Origin: Candidatus Aminicenantota bacterium
GTDB lineage: Bacteria; Acidobacteriota; Aminicenantia; JAMOAD01
Direction of reading: 5' to 3'
Length of the DNA: 7,029 nucleotides
Assembly: GCA_027070475.1 (NCBI GenBank)
Contig: JALXDT010000095.1
Coordinates: forward strand, 1 to 7,029
Numbering within the stretch: the stretch's first letter is position 1; each line of letters begins with the position of its first letter. The notes beneath the pieces were generated by a model. It made no database searches, was not told the DNA's origin, and saw nothing but the letters and a program-made list of their open reading frames with translations. Below, piece after piece: positions 1 to 6,429 of this stretch. The translations under genes were made by a program, and so were the position numbers.

Positions 1-1
1 A

Positions 2-760
2 GGGAAAAACATTAAAGAGATAACACCCCTTGATATAAGAGGATTCATTGTTTTTCTTTCAGAAAAGAAGGAGAAAAAGACATCAATATCAAGGAAAATT
101 TCTGCTTTAAGATCTTTTTTTAAATTTCTTTTAAGAGAAAGAGTTGTAAAAATAAATCCTGCCGAATCAATCCCTCTTCCCAAATTAGACAAACCTCTTC
201 CAAAATTCTTAACAATCGGGGAAGTTAACAATCTACTTGAAAAAAAGAAAGAGAGCAAAGATAGTTTCACAAAGACAAGAGATCAGGCCATCTTAGAACT
301 ATTATATGCAACCGGAATAAGAATATCAGAACTTGTTTCCCTAAATCTTGAAGACATTGATATAAAAGAGCAGTTAATTAGAGTAAAGGGTAAAGGGAAA
401 AAGGAGAGAATAGTTCCATTCGGAAGCATAGCTTTAAAAAGAATAAAAGAATATCTTCAATTGAGAAAAACAAAAAAGCCAAAAGATGATTCCTTATTCA
501 TAAACCGTTTTGGCAAGAGAATATCCCAGAGATATATTCAGATGATGTTAAAAAAACAGCTTTTAATAAAGGGAATCAATGATGAGATAACACCGCATTC
601 TCTCAGGCACTCTTTCGCAACCCATCTTCTTTCAATGGGAGCTGATTTAAGAACCATACAGGAACTTTTAGGGCATGCATCATTAAATACAACTCAAAGA
701 TATACCCATCTTAATTTAAAGCAGATAATTGAAGAATACAAAAAGGTAAAACTAAGATAA
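2..760 (+). CDS. xerC: Xer-type tyrosine recombinase (XerC-like), 5' end outside the window
   Basis: Tyrosine recombinase that, in its family, cuts and rejoins DNA through a 3'-phosphotyrosine; XerC/XerD resolve chromosome dimers at dif. The frame is open from the left edge and gives 252 residues, against about 290-300 for full Xer proteins, so roughly 40-45 N-terminal residues are missing. Visible residues 1-60 are the end of the helical core-binding domain, and about 70-245 the catalytic domain. The complete catalytic set is present: R107 (in GIRISEL), K131 (in GKGKKER), H199 and R202 (in HSLRH), H225 (in LLGHASL) and nucleophile Y234 (in TQRYTHL). The nine-residue H225-Y234 spacing matches XerD as I recall it. 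QELLGHASLNTTQ and the early C-terminus look more like XerC than XerD, but the paralogue is uncertain. An apparent TTG start at 461 is internal to this frame. No phage or transposon genes adjoin it, so a housekeeping role is likelier than an integrase. Confidence 0.93.
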   Translation, partial: GKNIKEITPLDIRGFIVFLSEKKEKKTSISRKISALRSFFKFLLRERVVKINPAESIPLPKLDKPLPKFLTIGEVNNLLEKKKESKDSFTKTRDQAILELLYATGIRISELVSLNLEDIDIKEQLIRVKGKGKKERIVPFGSIALKRIKEYLQLRKTKKPKDDSLFINRFGKRISQRYIQMMLKKQLLIKGINDEITPHSLRHSFATHLLSMGADLRTIQELLGHASLNTTQRYTHLNLKQIIEEYKKVKLR

Positions 761-831
761 TTTATCTTCTTCTCACTTTTATGGAACAAAACCCAGAGTT
801 TTTCGTATTTATTTAATAATTTAATTTATTC

Positions 832-837
832 GGAGGA
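832..837 (+). promoter_or_regulatory. Ribosome binding site of the barrel protein gene
   Basis: GGAGGA lies three bases before the ATG at 841. It is the strongest Shine-Dalgarno match in the window and fixes the start of this gene. The rest of the 761-840 gap is AT-rich; I find no convincing promoter pair or GC-rich terminator hairpin in it. Confidence 0.8.
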
Positions 838-840
838 ATC

Positions 841-3495
841 ATGAGAAAAAAATTAGCATTAATCTTTTTAATAATATTTTTGATACCAATTATATCTTTT
901 TCTAAAAAGTTTGATCCAAGAAAAAATAAAACAATAAAAGCCTACCGTGTTGTAAATGAAAAAATAAAAATAGATGGAAAGCTAACTGAAAAGGTGTGGC
1001 AAAATAAAGGAAGAGATGATTTTGTTCAATCAACCCCTATTGACGGAGGAAAGCCATCGGAAAGAACAGTAGTATGGGTAGCATACGATAAAAAAAATCT
1101 TTATGTGGCAGCCAGACTGTATGATTCTGAACCAAATAAAATAGTAAAAAGAGTAGGAATGAGAGATAATATGAATGATTCCGATGAATTTGTTTTATCG
1201 ATTGATCCCTACAATGATAAAAGGTCTGGATACCTTTTTAAAGTAAATCCTGCAAACTCAATTCTTGATGGTGCTCTGTACAATGATTCAAACAGGGATG
1301 ATAGCTGGGACGGAGTGTGGGAATCTGCTGTAAAAATAGATTCCAAAGGCTGGGTCGTAGAAATTAAAATCCCCTTTAACCAATTAAACTTTAAATCTGA
1401 TAAAAAGGAGATGATCTGGGGGATAAATTTTGAAAGAGTTATTAAAAGAAAAAATGAGAAAGTTTCCTTTGTTTGGATCCCCAGAAATGATACAGGTTTT
1501 GTATCACATTTTGCAAAGTTAATAGGATTAAGAGATATAAAACCGGGAATCTACACAGAATTGCTACCATATATTGTAGGTCAAACAGATATTTATCCTA
1601 AAGAGGATGGTAATCCATTTAGGACGGGTAAAGATTTCAGCGGAAACATGGGTTTGGATGCAAAAATTAATCTTAAGAGCAATTTAACATTAAATCTGAC
1701 TTTTAATCCGGATTTCGGACAGGTTGAGGTGGATCCTGCTGTAATGAATTTAACAGCCTATGAAACATATTTTGAAGAAAAGAGACCTTTTTTTATTGAG
1801 GGAGCCAGTATTTTCGATTTCGGAAGAGGAGGAACACATTTTAATATAAACATTAATTGGACTCCTCCCGATTTTTTTTACAGTAGAAGAATAGGAAGAC
1901 CTCCTCAGGGATACACAGATGCTGAATATTCCAGATATCCGGATAGAACAACTATTTTAGGAGCTTCAAAGCTTACTGGAAAAATCGGTAATAACTGGAA
2001 TATAGGTGTAATTTCAGCATTAACAGCAAGAGAATTTGCTGAAACTTATACAGATAATACCAAAGGTTCTCAGGAAGTAGAACCAATGAGTTTCTATGGA
2101 ATAGTAAGGCTTTTAAAAGAATTTGATAAGGGGAAAAAGGGAATAGGATTTATAGGGACAGGAATTTTAAGAGATTTTGATGATGATAATCTTATTAATA
2201 TTCTTAATAAAAGATCCTTCTCCTTCGGAGTGGATGGATGGACCTATTTTGGTAAAGATGATAAATGGGTAGCTTCGGGATGGTTTGGAGCATCAAGAAT
2301 AGAGGGTTCTCCCGAAAGATTATATGATGTTCAACTCTCACCACAACACTATTTTCAGAGGCCTGATGCAGACTATTTGAATCTTAACCCTTCTTTAACA
2401 TCGCTTGAAGGATGGGCAGGAAGATTAACAATAAACAAGGAAAAGGGTAACTGGTTTGTACTTTCAAGTATAGGAGCAATATCACCTGGATTTGATGTTT
2501 CAGATTTAGGATTTCAGAGAGAAACAGATATTATAAATGGACATATGTTTTTCGGGTACAAAAATTTTAAACCGGGGAAAATTCTTAGAAGCTTTTTTAC
2601 AGGAGGAGGATTCCATTATAGCTATGATTTTGGCGGAGATAAATTAAGTGAAGGCTTTCTCTGGATGTTTAATGGCACCTTTCTAAATTATTGGGGAACT
2701 GAATTTAATATAGGCTTTTTTAATAAAGGACTCTCAAAGACAAGCACAAGGGGTGGTCCATTAATGATGCATCCAGCAGGGAAATTTATAAGTTTCTCAA
2801 TCTTTTCAGACAGAAGAAAAGCGGTTGTTTTTATGCCGAGAATATCATATATGGGCTCCAAAGAGGGGGGAGATAATTTATCCTTAGGGGGATTCTTCCA
2901 GTGGAAACCCAGAGCAACATTTACATTAAGTGTAGGCCCGAATTTTAGTTTTGGTACAGACAAATCGCAATGGGTTACAAATATTGAAGATAGTTTTATG
3001 ACAGAAACTTATGGAAAAAGATATATTTTCTCATCAATAGACACAAAAATCCTTTCCCTACAGATAAGATTGAGTTGGGTTTTCTCTCCGAAACTAAGTT
3101 TTACAATGTTCCTTCAACCATTTATCGCAGTTGGAGACTATTATGGCTTTAAAGAGTTGAAAATGCCTAAAACCTATGATTTTAATTTTTATGGAGAAGG
3201 AAGCTCAACTATTGAGTTTAGTGATAATTTTTACATAATTGACCCTGATGGAGAAGGCCCAGCAGAAGAGTTTTACATTTACAATCCTGATTTTAATTAT
3301 AAATCCGTAAGAGGAACAGCAGTTTTAAAGTGGGAATTTAAAACAGGTTCAAACTTCTATTTAGTATGGACACAAAATAGGAATAATTATGCAAATACAG
3401 GAATCTTTGATCTTTCAAGAGATTTGAATGAGCTTCTCAATGCGAAAGGCACAAATATTTTCTTAGCAAAAATAAGCTATAGATGGGGATTCTGA
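841..3495 (+). CDS. Secreted CBM9-like/DUF5916 outer-membrane beta-barrel protein, function unknown
   Basis: An 884-residue protein with a signal peptide: positive MRKK, a hydrophobic run to about residue 18, and a likely signal peptidase I site after S19-F20-S21. Residues about 36-230 form a carbohydrate-binding-module-9-like domain, beginning with the typical IDGKLTEKVW (44-53) and containing FVLSIDPYND (117-126). Then comes the DUF5916 hallmark around 289-321 (NPDFGQVEVDP, then YFEEKRPFFIEG) and FFYSRRIGR (345-353). From about 360 to the end, alternating polar and aromatic strands rich in Gly, Tyr, Phe and Trp suggest a beta-barrel; the last residues, ISYRWGF, end in Phe as BAM substrates do. 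The location is therefore probably the outer membrane, with the CBM9-like part possibly binding a glycan. The family's biochemical role is not known to me. No TonB, SusD or glycosidase gene lies beside it. The start is supported by the GGAGGA site. The length is usual for the family and the frame is intact. Confidence 0.88.
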   Translation: MRKKLALIFLIIFLIPIISFSKKFDPRKNKTIKAYRVVNEKIKIDGKLTEKVWQNKGRDDFVQSTPIDGGKPSERTVVWVAYDKKNLYVAARLYDSEPNKIVKRVGMRDNMNDSDEFVLSIDPYNDKRSGYLFKVNPANSILDGALYNDSNRDDSWDGVWESAVKIDSKGWVVEIKIPFNQLNFKSDKKEMIWGINFERVIKRKNEKVSFVWIPRNDTGFVSHFAKLIGLRDIKPGIYTELLPYIVGQTDIYPKEDGNPFRTGKDFSGNMGLDAKINLKSNLTLNLTFNPDFGQVEVDPAVMNLTAYETYFEEKRPFFIEGASIFDFGRGGTHFNININWTPPDFFYSRRIGRPPQGYTDAEYSRYPDRTTILGASKLTGKIGNNWNIGVISALTAREFAETYTDNTKGSQEVEPMSFYGIVRLLKEFDKGKKGIGFIGTGILRDFDDDNLINILNKRSFSFGVDGWTYFGKDDKWVASGWFGASRIEGSPERLYDVQLSPQHYFQRPDADYLNLNPSLTSLEGWAGRLTINKEKGNWFVLSSIGAISPGFDVSDLGFQRETDIINGHMFFGYKNFKPGKILRSFFTGGGFHYSYDFGGDKLSEGFLWMFNGTFLNYWGTEFNIGFFNKGLSKTSTRGGPLMMHPAGKFISFSIFSDRRKAVVFMPRISYMGSKEGGDNLSLGGFFQWKPRATFTLSVGPNFSFGTDKSQWVTNIEDSFMTETYGKRYIFSSIDTKILSLQIRLSWVFSPKLSFTMFLQPFIAVGDYYGFKELKMPKTYDFNFYGEGSSTIEFSDNFYIIDPDGEGPAEEFYIYNPDFNYKSVRGTAVLKWEFKTGSNFYLVWTQNRNNYANTGIFDLSRDLNELLNAKGTNIFLAKISYRWGF

Positions 3496-3507
3496 TAAAA
3501 ATTAATT

Positions 3508-3535
3508 TGTAAACATTGGAAATTGGTGATATTAT
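3508..3535 (+). promoter_or_regulatory. Candidate promoter for guaD and the WYL gene
   Basis: TTGTAA (3508-3513) and TATTAT (3530-3535) are separated by 16 bases, and the -10 element carries an upstream TG (TGATATTAT, from 3527), the extended -10 form. Transcription would start near 3542, about 35 bases before the guaD ATG. The -35 matches the consensus at four of six positions and the -10 at five of six. In DNA this AT-rich, chance matches are common, so this is tentative. Confidence 0.35.
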
Positions 3536-3576
3536 AAAAAATAAAAGAACTATTATTAAATATTTTCTAATTTGGT

Positions 3577-4056
3577 ATGAAAGAGGAAATTAATAATAGA
3601 TTTTTCAAAATTGCATTGGAAGAGGCCAAAAAAGGTATGGAAAAAGGAGAAGGAGGTCCTTTTGGAGCTGTCATTGTCAAAAAGGGGGAAATAATAGCAA
3701 AAGCTCACAATGAGGTTTTAAAAACAAATGATCCTACTGCTCACGCTGAAATTGTCGCTATAAGAAAAGCTTCTAAAAAACTCAATAGATTTGATTTATC
3801 GGATTGCGAAATCATTTCAACATGCGAACCCTGCCCTATGTGTCTTTCGGCAATCTACTGGGCTAAAATCAAAAAGCTTTACTATATATGCACAAGAGAT
3901 GATGCCGAAAAAATAGGGTTTGATGATAAATTCATATATGATGCCATCTCAGGAAAAGCCAAAAGAGATGATTTGGAGAAGATAAAAGTTGATAATGAAG
4001 AATGCCTCAAACTATTCAAAGAATGGGAAAAGAAGGATGATAAAATCCCCTATTAA
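3577..4056 (+). CDS. guaD: Guanine deaminase (cytidine deaminase-fold, GuaD type)
   Basis: Cytosolic zinc enzyme expected to deaminate guanine to xanthine in purine salvage or catabolism. The 159-residue length matches Bacillus subtilis GuaD (156). Zinc ligands and the catalytic glutamate are visible: H56-A57-E58, and C86/C89 in PCPMC. Measured against the B. subtilis enzyme as I remember it, other active-site residues fall at a constant offset of three: N45 (substrate binding), D117 in GFDDKFIY (second catalytic acid) and the C-terminal Y159, which closes over the active site. GGPFGAVIV (26-34) and TAHAE are also typical. These separate it from the tRNA adenosine deaminase TadA, though other nucleobase deaminases of this fold are not fully excluded. 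The ATG at 3577 is the first possible start, since an in-frame TAA lies at 3568-3570; no clear Shine-Dalgarno precedes it. It lies 81 bases after the barrel gene and 26 before the WYL regulator. Confidence 0.88.
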   Translation: MKEEINNRFFKIALEEAKKGMEKGEGGPFGAVIVKKGEIIAKAHNEVLKTNDPTAHAEIVAIRKASKKLNRFDLSDCEIISTCEPCPMCLSAIYWAKIKKLYYICTRDDAEKIGFDDKFIYDAISGKAKRDDLEKIKVDNEECLKLFKEWEKKDDKIPY

Positions 4057-4082
4057 TCTTAAAAATAAATTTAGAAAATAAA

Positions 4083-5054
4083 ATGTCAAAAAAATTAGCT
4101 TTTGAAAGATTTGTATGGTTTATTAATAAAGTAAAGGAGGATTCCTACCCCAACACTTCTGACATTCAGGAAAGATTTGAAGTATCAAGGTCCACAGCTC
4201 AAAGAGATTTGGATTTTATAAGAGATAGGCTTCAAATACCTTTAAAATATGATAATCATAAAAAAGGATACTATCTTGAAGCTGAAGATAAGGATCTTAC
4301 ATTGCCACTCATATGGGCATCCAATGAAGAACTTTTGCTATTTGCTGTGTTAAAGGAGCTTATAAGAGATGAAAAACTAAAAAACACATTAAAACAATTC
4401 TTAAAGAAGATAACCCTGTTTTCAGATGAAGAGTTTGAAAAGATAAGCAAATCAGTATCATACAGAGGTATCAGGCTTTACAAAAGTAGAGGGGGAATTT
4501 TAGAATCCATAGCCAATGCAATAATAGACAGTAAAAAGATCGAAATAAAATATTATTCAGTCTTTTCGGAAAACAATAATCTTACTCATAGAAAAATAAC
4601 TCCCCTTCATTTGATCTATTATATGGGTAACTGGTATCTTTTGGCAGAAAAAAACAAGCAGCTGAGAACTTATGCAGTATCAAGAATTTTCAATGTCAAA
4701 ATCTGTGAAGAACCATCAAGTGACTATTTCAATGAGGACCAAATTAAAGAGATACTGAATCAATCATTCGGAATCTATCTTACAGATAGGAGAAAAGAAT
4801 TAATTGATGTGAAATTGAGGTTCTCCAAATCAATATCAGCACTAATTGAAACATTGGTATTTCACCCTGAACAAAAAGTAAAAAAAATGAAGAACGGGGA
4901 AATAGAGATAAGCTTTAAATCAACATTTAATTATGAACTAATAAGAGAAATCTTAAGATTCGGAGATGAGGTAAAAGTCATAAAACCCGATAACCTTAGA
5001 AAAAAGGTATGTGAAATTTTTAAAAATGCATTAAAAATTTATAAAGAGGATTAA
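4083..5054 (+). CDS. WYL-domain transcriptional regulator (winged-helix, YafY/PafBC-like)
   Basis: A 323-residue DNA-binding regulator with the standard three-part layout. Residues about 5-65 are a DeoR-like winged helix-turn-helix, with recognition-helix sequence SRSTAQRDLDFIRDRL (35-50) and a wing ending KKGYYLE. Residues about 150-206 are the WYL domain, with the name-giving W184-Y185-L186 in GNWYLLAE and the conserved RTYAVSRI (195-202). Residues about 241-318 are the C-terminal WCX domain. In known cases WYL domains sense nucleic acids or nucleotide-like ligands and control the winged-helix part. Length is typical. It starts 26 bases after guaD in the same direction, so the two are probably co-transcribed and it may control them (inference). 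There is no Shine-Dalgarno before the ATG, only A-rich sequence. Some WYL regulators control phage-defence genes (BrxR, CapW), but no defence genes are visible nearby. Confidence 0.92.
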   Translation: MSKKLAFERFVWFINKVKEDSYPNTSDIQERFEVSRSTAQRDLDFIRDRLQIPLKYDNHKKGYYLEAEDKDLTLPLIWASNEELLLFAVLKELIRDEKLKNTLKQFLKKITLFSDEEFEKISKSVSYRGIRLYKSRGGILESIANAIIDSKKIEIKYYSVFSENNNLTHRKITPLHLIYYMGNWYLLAEKNKQLRTYAVSRIFNVKICEEPSSDYFNEDQIKEILNQSFGIYLTDRRKELIDVKLRFSKSISALIETLVFHPEQKVKKMKNGEIEISFKSTFNYELIREILRFGDEVKVIKPDNLRKKVCEIFKNALKIYKED

Positions 5055-5130
5055 ACCCATATTTTTTATAAAAACCTCATAAAACAATTTCATAGTTAAA
5101 GATTAATAAAACACATAATATGAAGGTAGC

Positions 5131-5152
5131 TTGAAAATTTTGGATTTTTCAA
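5131..5152 (+). repeat. Seven-base inverted repeat overlapping the promoter
   Basis: TTGAAAA (5131-5137) is exactly repeated in inverse orientation as TTTTCAA (5146-5152), with eight bases between. It covers the candidate -35 box and most of the spacer, where MerR-family proteins usually bind dyad operators. It has little G+C and no T-run after it, so it does not look like a terminator. It may be an autoregulatory operator, but short dyads arise easily in AT-rich DNA. Confidence 0.35.
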
Positions 5153-5159
5153 TAATAAT
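5131..5159 (+). promoter_or_regulatory. Candidate promoter directly abutting the MerR-like gene
   Basis: TTGAAA (5131-5136) and AATAAT (5154-5159) are separated by 17 bases; each matches the sigma-70 consensus at five of six positions. The -10 element ends five bases before the ATG at 5165, so the predicted start of transcription falls at about 5165-5167, on the start codon itself. That would give a leaderless or nearly leaderless mRNA. The rest of the gap, 5055-5130, is AT-rich and holds nothing else I can identify. Confidence 0.4.
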
Positions 5160-5164
5160 AGGAT

Positions 5165-5560
5165 ATGGACAATTTTAAGCTTCCGGAAAAACTTTTCTTT
5201 AAAGAGAGAGAGGTTATTAAGATTACAAAACTTTCCAAAAAAGTTCTTAATTACTGGATAGACTTATTTCCCTTTCTAAACATACAAAAAAATTCCAACG
5301 GGGATCTTCTTTTCAAAAGAGAGGATATAATTCTACTTCTTGAAATAAAAGATTTGGTCTTAAATCAAGGTAAGAGCATAGAAGAGGCTAAAGAAATAAT
5401 AGAAAATAAGATAAAGAATTTATCATCTCAAGAAAATCAAAAAAAAGAAACAATTGAAAATAAGATAAACACTACGTCGGTAGACAAATCAATATTAGAG
5501 GAGATAAAGAGAGAAATTGCAAACATCTTGACAATTCTTAAAAAAAATAGTAAAACATAG
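5165..5560 (+). CDS. MerR-like winged-helix protein
   Basis: A 131-residue protein with one recognisable domain. Residues 11-38 (FFKEREVIKIT start, NYWIDLFPFL end) are a MerR-type helix-turn-helix, and 49-82 hold the wing and following helix (LFKREDIILLLEIKDLVLNQG, then SIEEAKEII). This resembles the short MerR proteins found between ihfA and tRNA-Pro/surE in Geobacter-like genomes, as I recall them. A charged Lys/Glu/Asn-rich linker (84-104) leads to a C-terminal helix (about 107-126) that could form the dimer coiled coil; no effector-binding domain is visible. The RYWE motif usual in the recognition region appears as N29-Y30-W31-I32, so DNA contacts may be altered. An in-frame TAG at 5159-5161 blocks any longer form, so the ATG at 5165 is the first start. 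The only AGGA (5160-5163) is one base from it, too close for normal initiation. Target genes are unknown. Confidence 0.75.
   Translation: MDNFKLPEKLFFKEREVIKITKLSKKVLNYWIDLFPFLNIQKNSNGDLLFKREDIILLLEIKDLVLNQGKSIEEAKEIIENKIKNLSSQENQKKETIENKINTTSVDKSILEEIKREIANILTILKKNSKT
5528..5556 (+). promoter_or_regulatory. Candidate promoter for tRNA-Pro, inside the end of the MerR-like gene
   Basis: A perfect consensus -35 box, TTGACA (5528-5533), is followed after 17 bases by TAAAAC (5551-5556), a four-of-six match to the -10 consensus. The predicted start, near 5563, is about eight bases before the mature tRNA 5' end at 5571, a usual spacing for a tRNA promoter. The -10 lacks the conserved final T, which lowers confidence. 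It may also serve surE and the gene after it. Confidence 0.45.
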
Positions 5561-5570
5561 GGGAATTTAT

Positions 5571-5644
5571 CGGGACGTGGCGCAGCCTGGTAGCGCACAC
5601 GCTTGGGGTGCGTGGGGCCGGTGGTTCAAATCCACTCGTCCCGA
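5571..5644 (+). tRNA. tRNA-Pro (anticodon GGG)
   Basis: A complete 74-base cloverleaf. The acceptor stem CGGGACG (5571-5577) pairs fully with CGTCCCG (5637-5643), with discriminator A at 5644. The D stem is GCGC/GCGC (5580-5583 with 5593-5596), and its loop contains the conserved GG. The anticodon stem CACGC/GCGTG (5598-5602 with 5610-5614) encloses loop TTGGGGT, giving anticodon GGG at 5605-5607 with G37 after it; this reads CCC and CCU. The T stem (5620-5624 with 5632-5636) has one G-T pair and loop TTCAAAT. The 3' CCA is not encoded. It lies 10 bases after the MerR-like stop and 23 before surE, so a shared transcript would be cut by tRNA processing. Confidence 0.97.
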
Positions 5645-5656
5645 TTTTTTCATTTT

Positions 5657-5663
5657 AAGAGGA
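5657..5663 (+). promoter_or_regulatory. Ribosome binding site of surE
   Basis: AAGAGGA lies four bases before the ATG at 5668. It sits in the short segment left after the tRNA 3' end, so surE mRNA would keep its initiation signal even after tRNA processing. Confidence 0.7.
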
Positions 5664-5667
5664 TTTT

Positions 5668-6429
5668 ATGAAAAGAAAACTTTTAATAACCAATGATGAT
5701 TCAATTTTTGCAGAGGGAATAAAAAGACTTGAGCAAGGTCTAAAAGAGTTTGGCTCTGTTTACACTGTGGCTCCCGACAGAGAAAAGAGTGCTGTTTCAT
5801 TCGGAATAACAACAAATTCTCCTTTGAGAATAAGCAAAGTTGATGAATTCCACTATGCAATATCAGGAACCCCTGTTGACTGTGTTTATTTGGCGACAAA
5901 GGTTCTTTTAAAGGAAAAACCTGATATTGTTATATCAGGAATTAATCATGGAGCTAATATAGGAGAGGATACGATCTATTCCGGAACAGTGGCAGGTGCA
6001 TTTCAGGCTTCGCTTTTGGGAATTCAAGCCATTGCAGTCTCAGTGATAGAAAATAAAGATAATATATATGATTTTGAGTCAGCTATAAAAGTATCAAAAA
6101 GTATAGTTAAATTTCTGCTTAACAATCCCTTACCAGAAGGAACAATTCTTTCAATAAATGTTCCTTTCAAACCAAAGGGAGTAAAATTAACAAAATTGGG
6201 ACATAAAAGGTATGATGCGGAAGTCATTGAAAAGATGGACCCGAGAGGTAACAAATATTATTGGATAGGTCCCGGGAAGATAACTGTTTTCGGAGAGGAT
6301 TCCACAGATGTAAAAGCTGTGGAAAGCGGCTATATCTCCGTCACACCTCTATCTCTAAACTTTTTCAATGATGAGCTCTACGGATTCCTTAAAGAGAAGG
6401 AGAATGAAATTTTTAAAGAGATGGTATGA
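5668..6429 (+). CDS. surE: 5'/3'-nucleotidase SurE
   Basis: Metal-dependent cytosolic phosphatase that dephosphorylates nucleoside 5'- and 3'-monophosphates and, in some species, short polyphosphate; linked to stationary-phase survival. The 253-residue length is normal. The metal-binding residues, aligned by memory to Thermotoga SurE, are D10-D11 in ITNDDS, S41 in APDREKSAVS, and N97 in SGINHGANIGED. YSGTVAGAF (104-112) and ISGTPVDCV (65-73) complete the active-site signature. The AAGAGGA site supports the start. It follows tRNA-Pro, and its last 26 bases overlap the YqaA-like gene, which suggests coupled translation. In several lineages surE is followed by pcm (protein isoaspartate methyltransferase); here a membrane protein takes that place. 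With guaD less than 2 kb away, the window has two enzymes acting on purine compounds, though they appear to be in separate units. Confidence 0.96.
   Translation: MKRKLLITNDDSIFAEGIKRLEQGLKEFGSVYTVAPDREKSAVSFGITTNSPLRISKVDEFHYAISGTPVDCVYLATKVLLKEKPDIVISGINHGANIGEDTIYSGTVAGAFQASLLGIQAIAVSVIENKDNIYDFESAIKVSKSIVKFLLNNPLPEGTILSINVPFKPKGVKLTKLGHKRYDAEVIEKMDPRGNKYYWIGPGKITVFGEDSTDVKAVESGYISVTPLSLNFFNDELYGFLKEKENEIFKEMV

Noticed and set aside
461..760. A short separate gene starting with TTG at 461
   Set aside because: The same frame is open to the left edge and encodes the rest of the recombinase, including catalytic R107 and K131, so 461 is an internal codon.
2688..2963. Minus-strand reading frame of 91 codons
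   Set aside because: It lies wholly within the barrel protein gene, resembles no family I know and has no promoter or ribosome site; it is a shadow frame.
4083..5054. WYL regulator as the marker of a phage-defence system
   Set aside because: The neighbours are guanine deaminase and a housekeeping cluster; no nuclease, cyclase, methylase or CRISPR component is present within the window.
5064..5084. Terminator after the WYL gene (TTTTAT and ATAAAA arms)
   Set aside because: The six-base arms contain no G or C and no T-run follows, so a stable intrinsic terminator is unlikely.
5571..5644. tRNA-Pro as an integration site for a mobile element served by the recombinase at the left edge
   Set aside because: No copy of the tRNA 3' end occurs elsewhere in the window, the recombinase looks like Xer rather than a phage integrase, and the genes on both sides are housekeeping types.
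5666..5899. Minus-strand reading frame of 77 codons
   Set aside because: It is antisense to the conserved active-site region of surE and shows no domain.
6024..6254. Minus-strand reading frame of 76 codons
   Set aside because: It is antisense to surE, with low-complexity sequence and no domain or initiation signal.
6368..6403. Earlier start for the YqaA-like protein (ATGATG at 6368)
   Set aside because: The added 12 residues do not look like the family N-terminus, and no Shine-Dalgarno precedes 6368; the ATG at 6404 gives the usual start.
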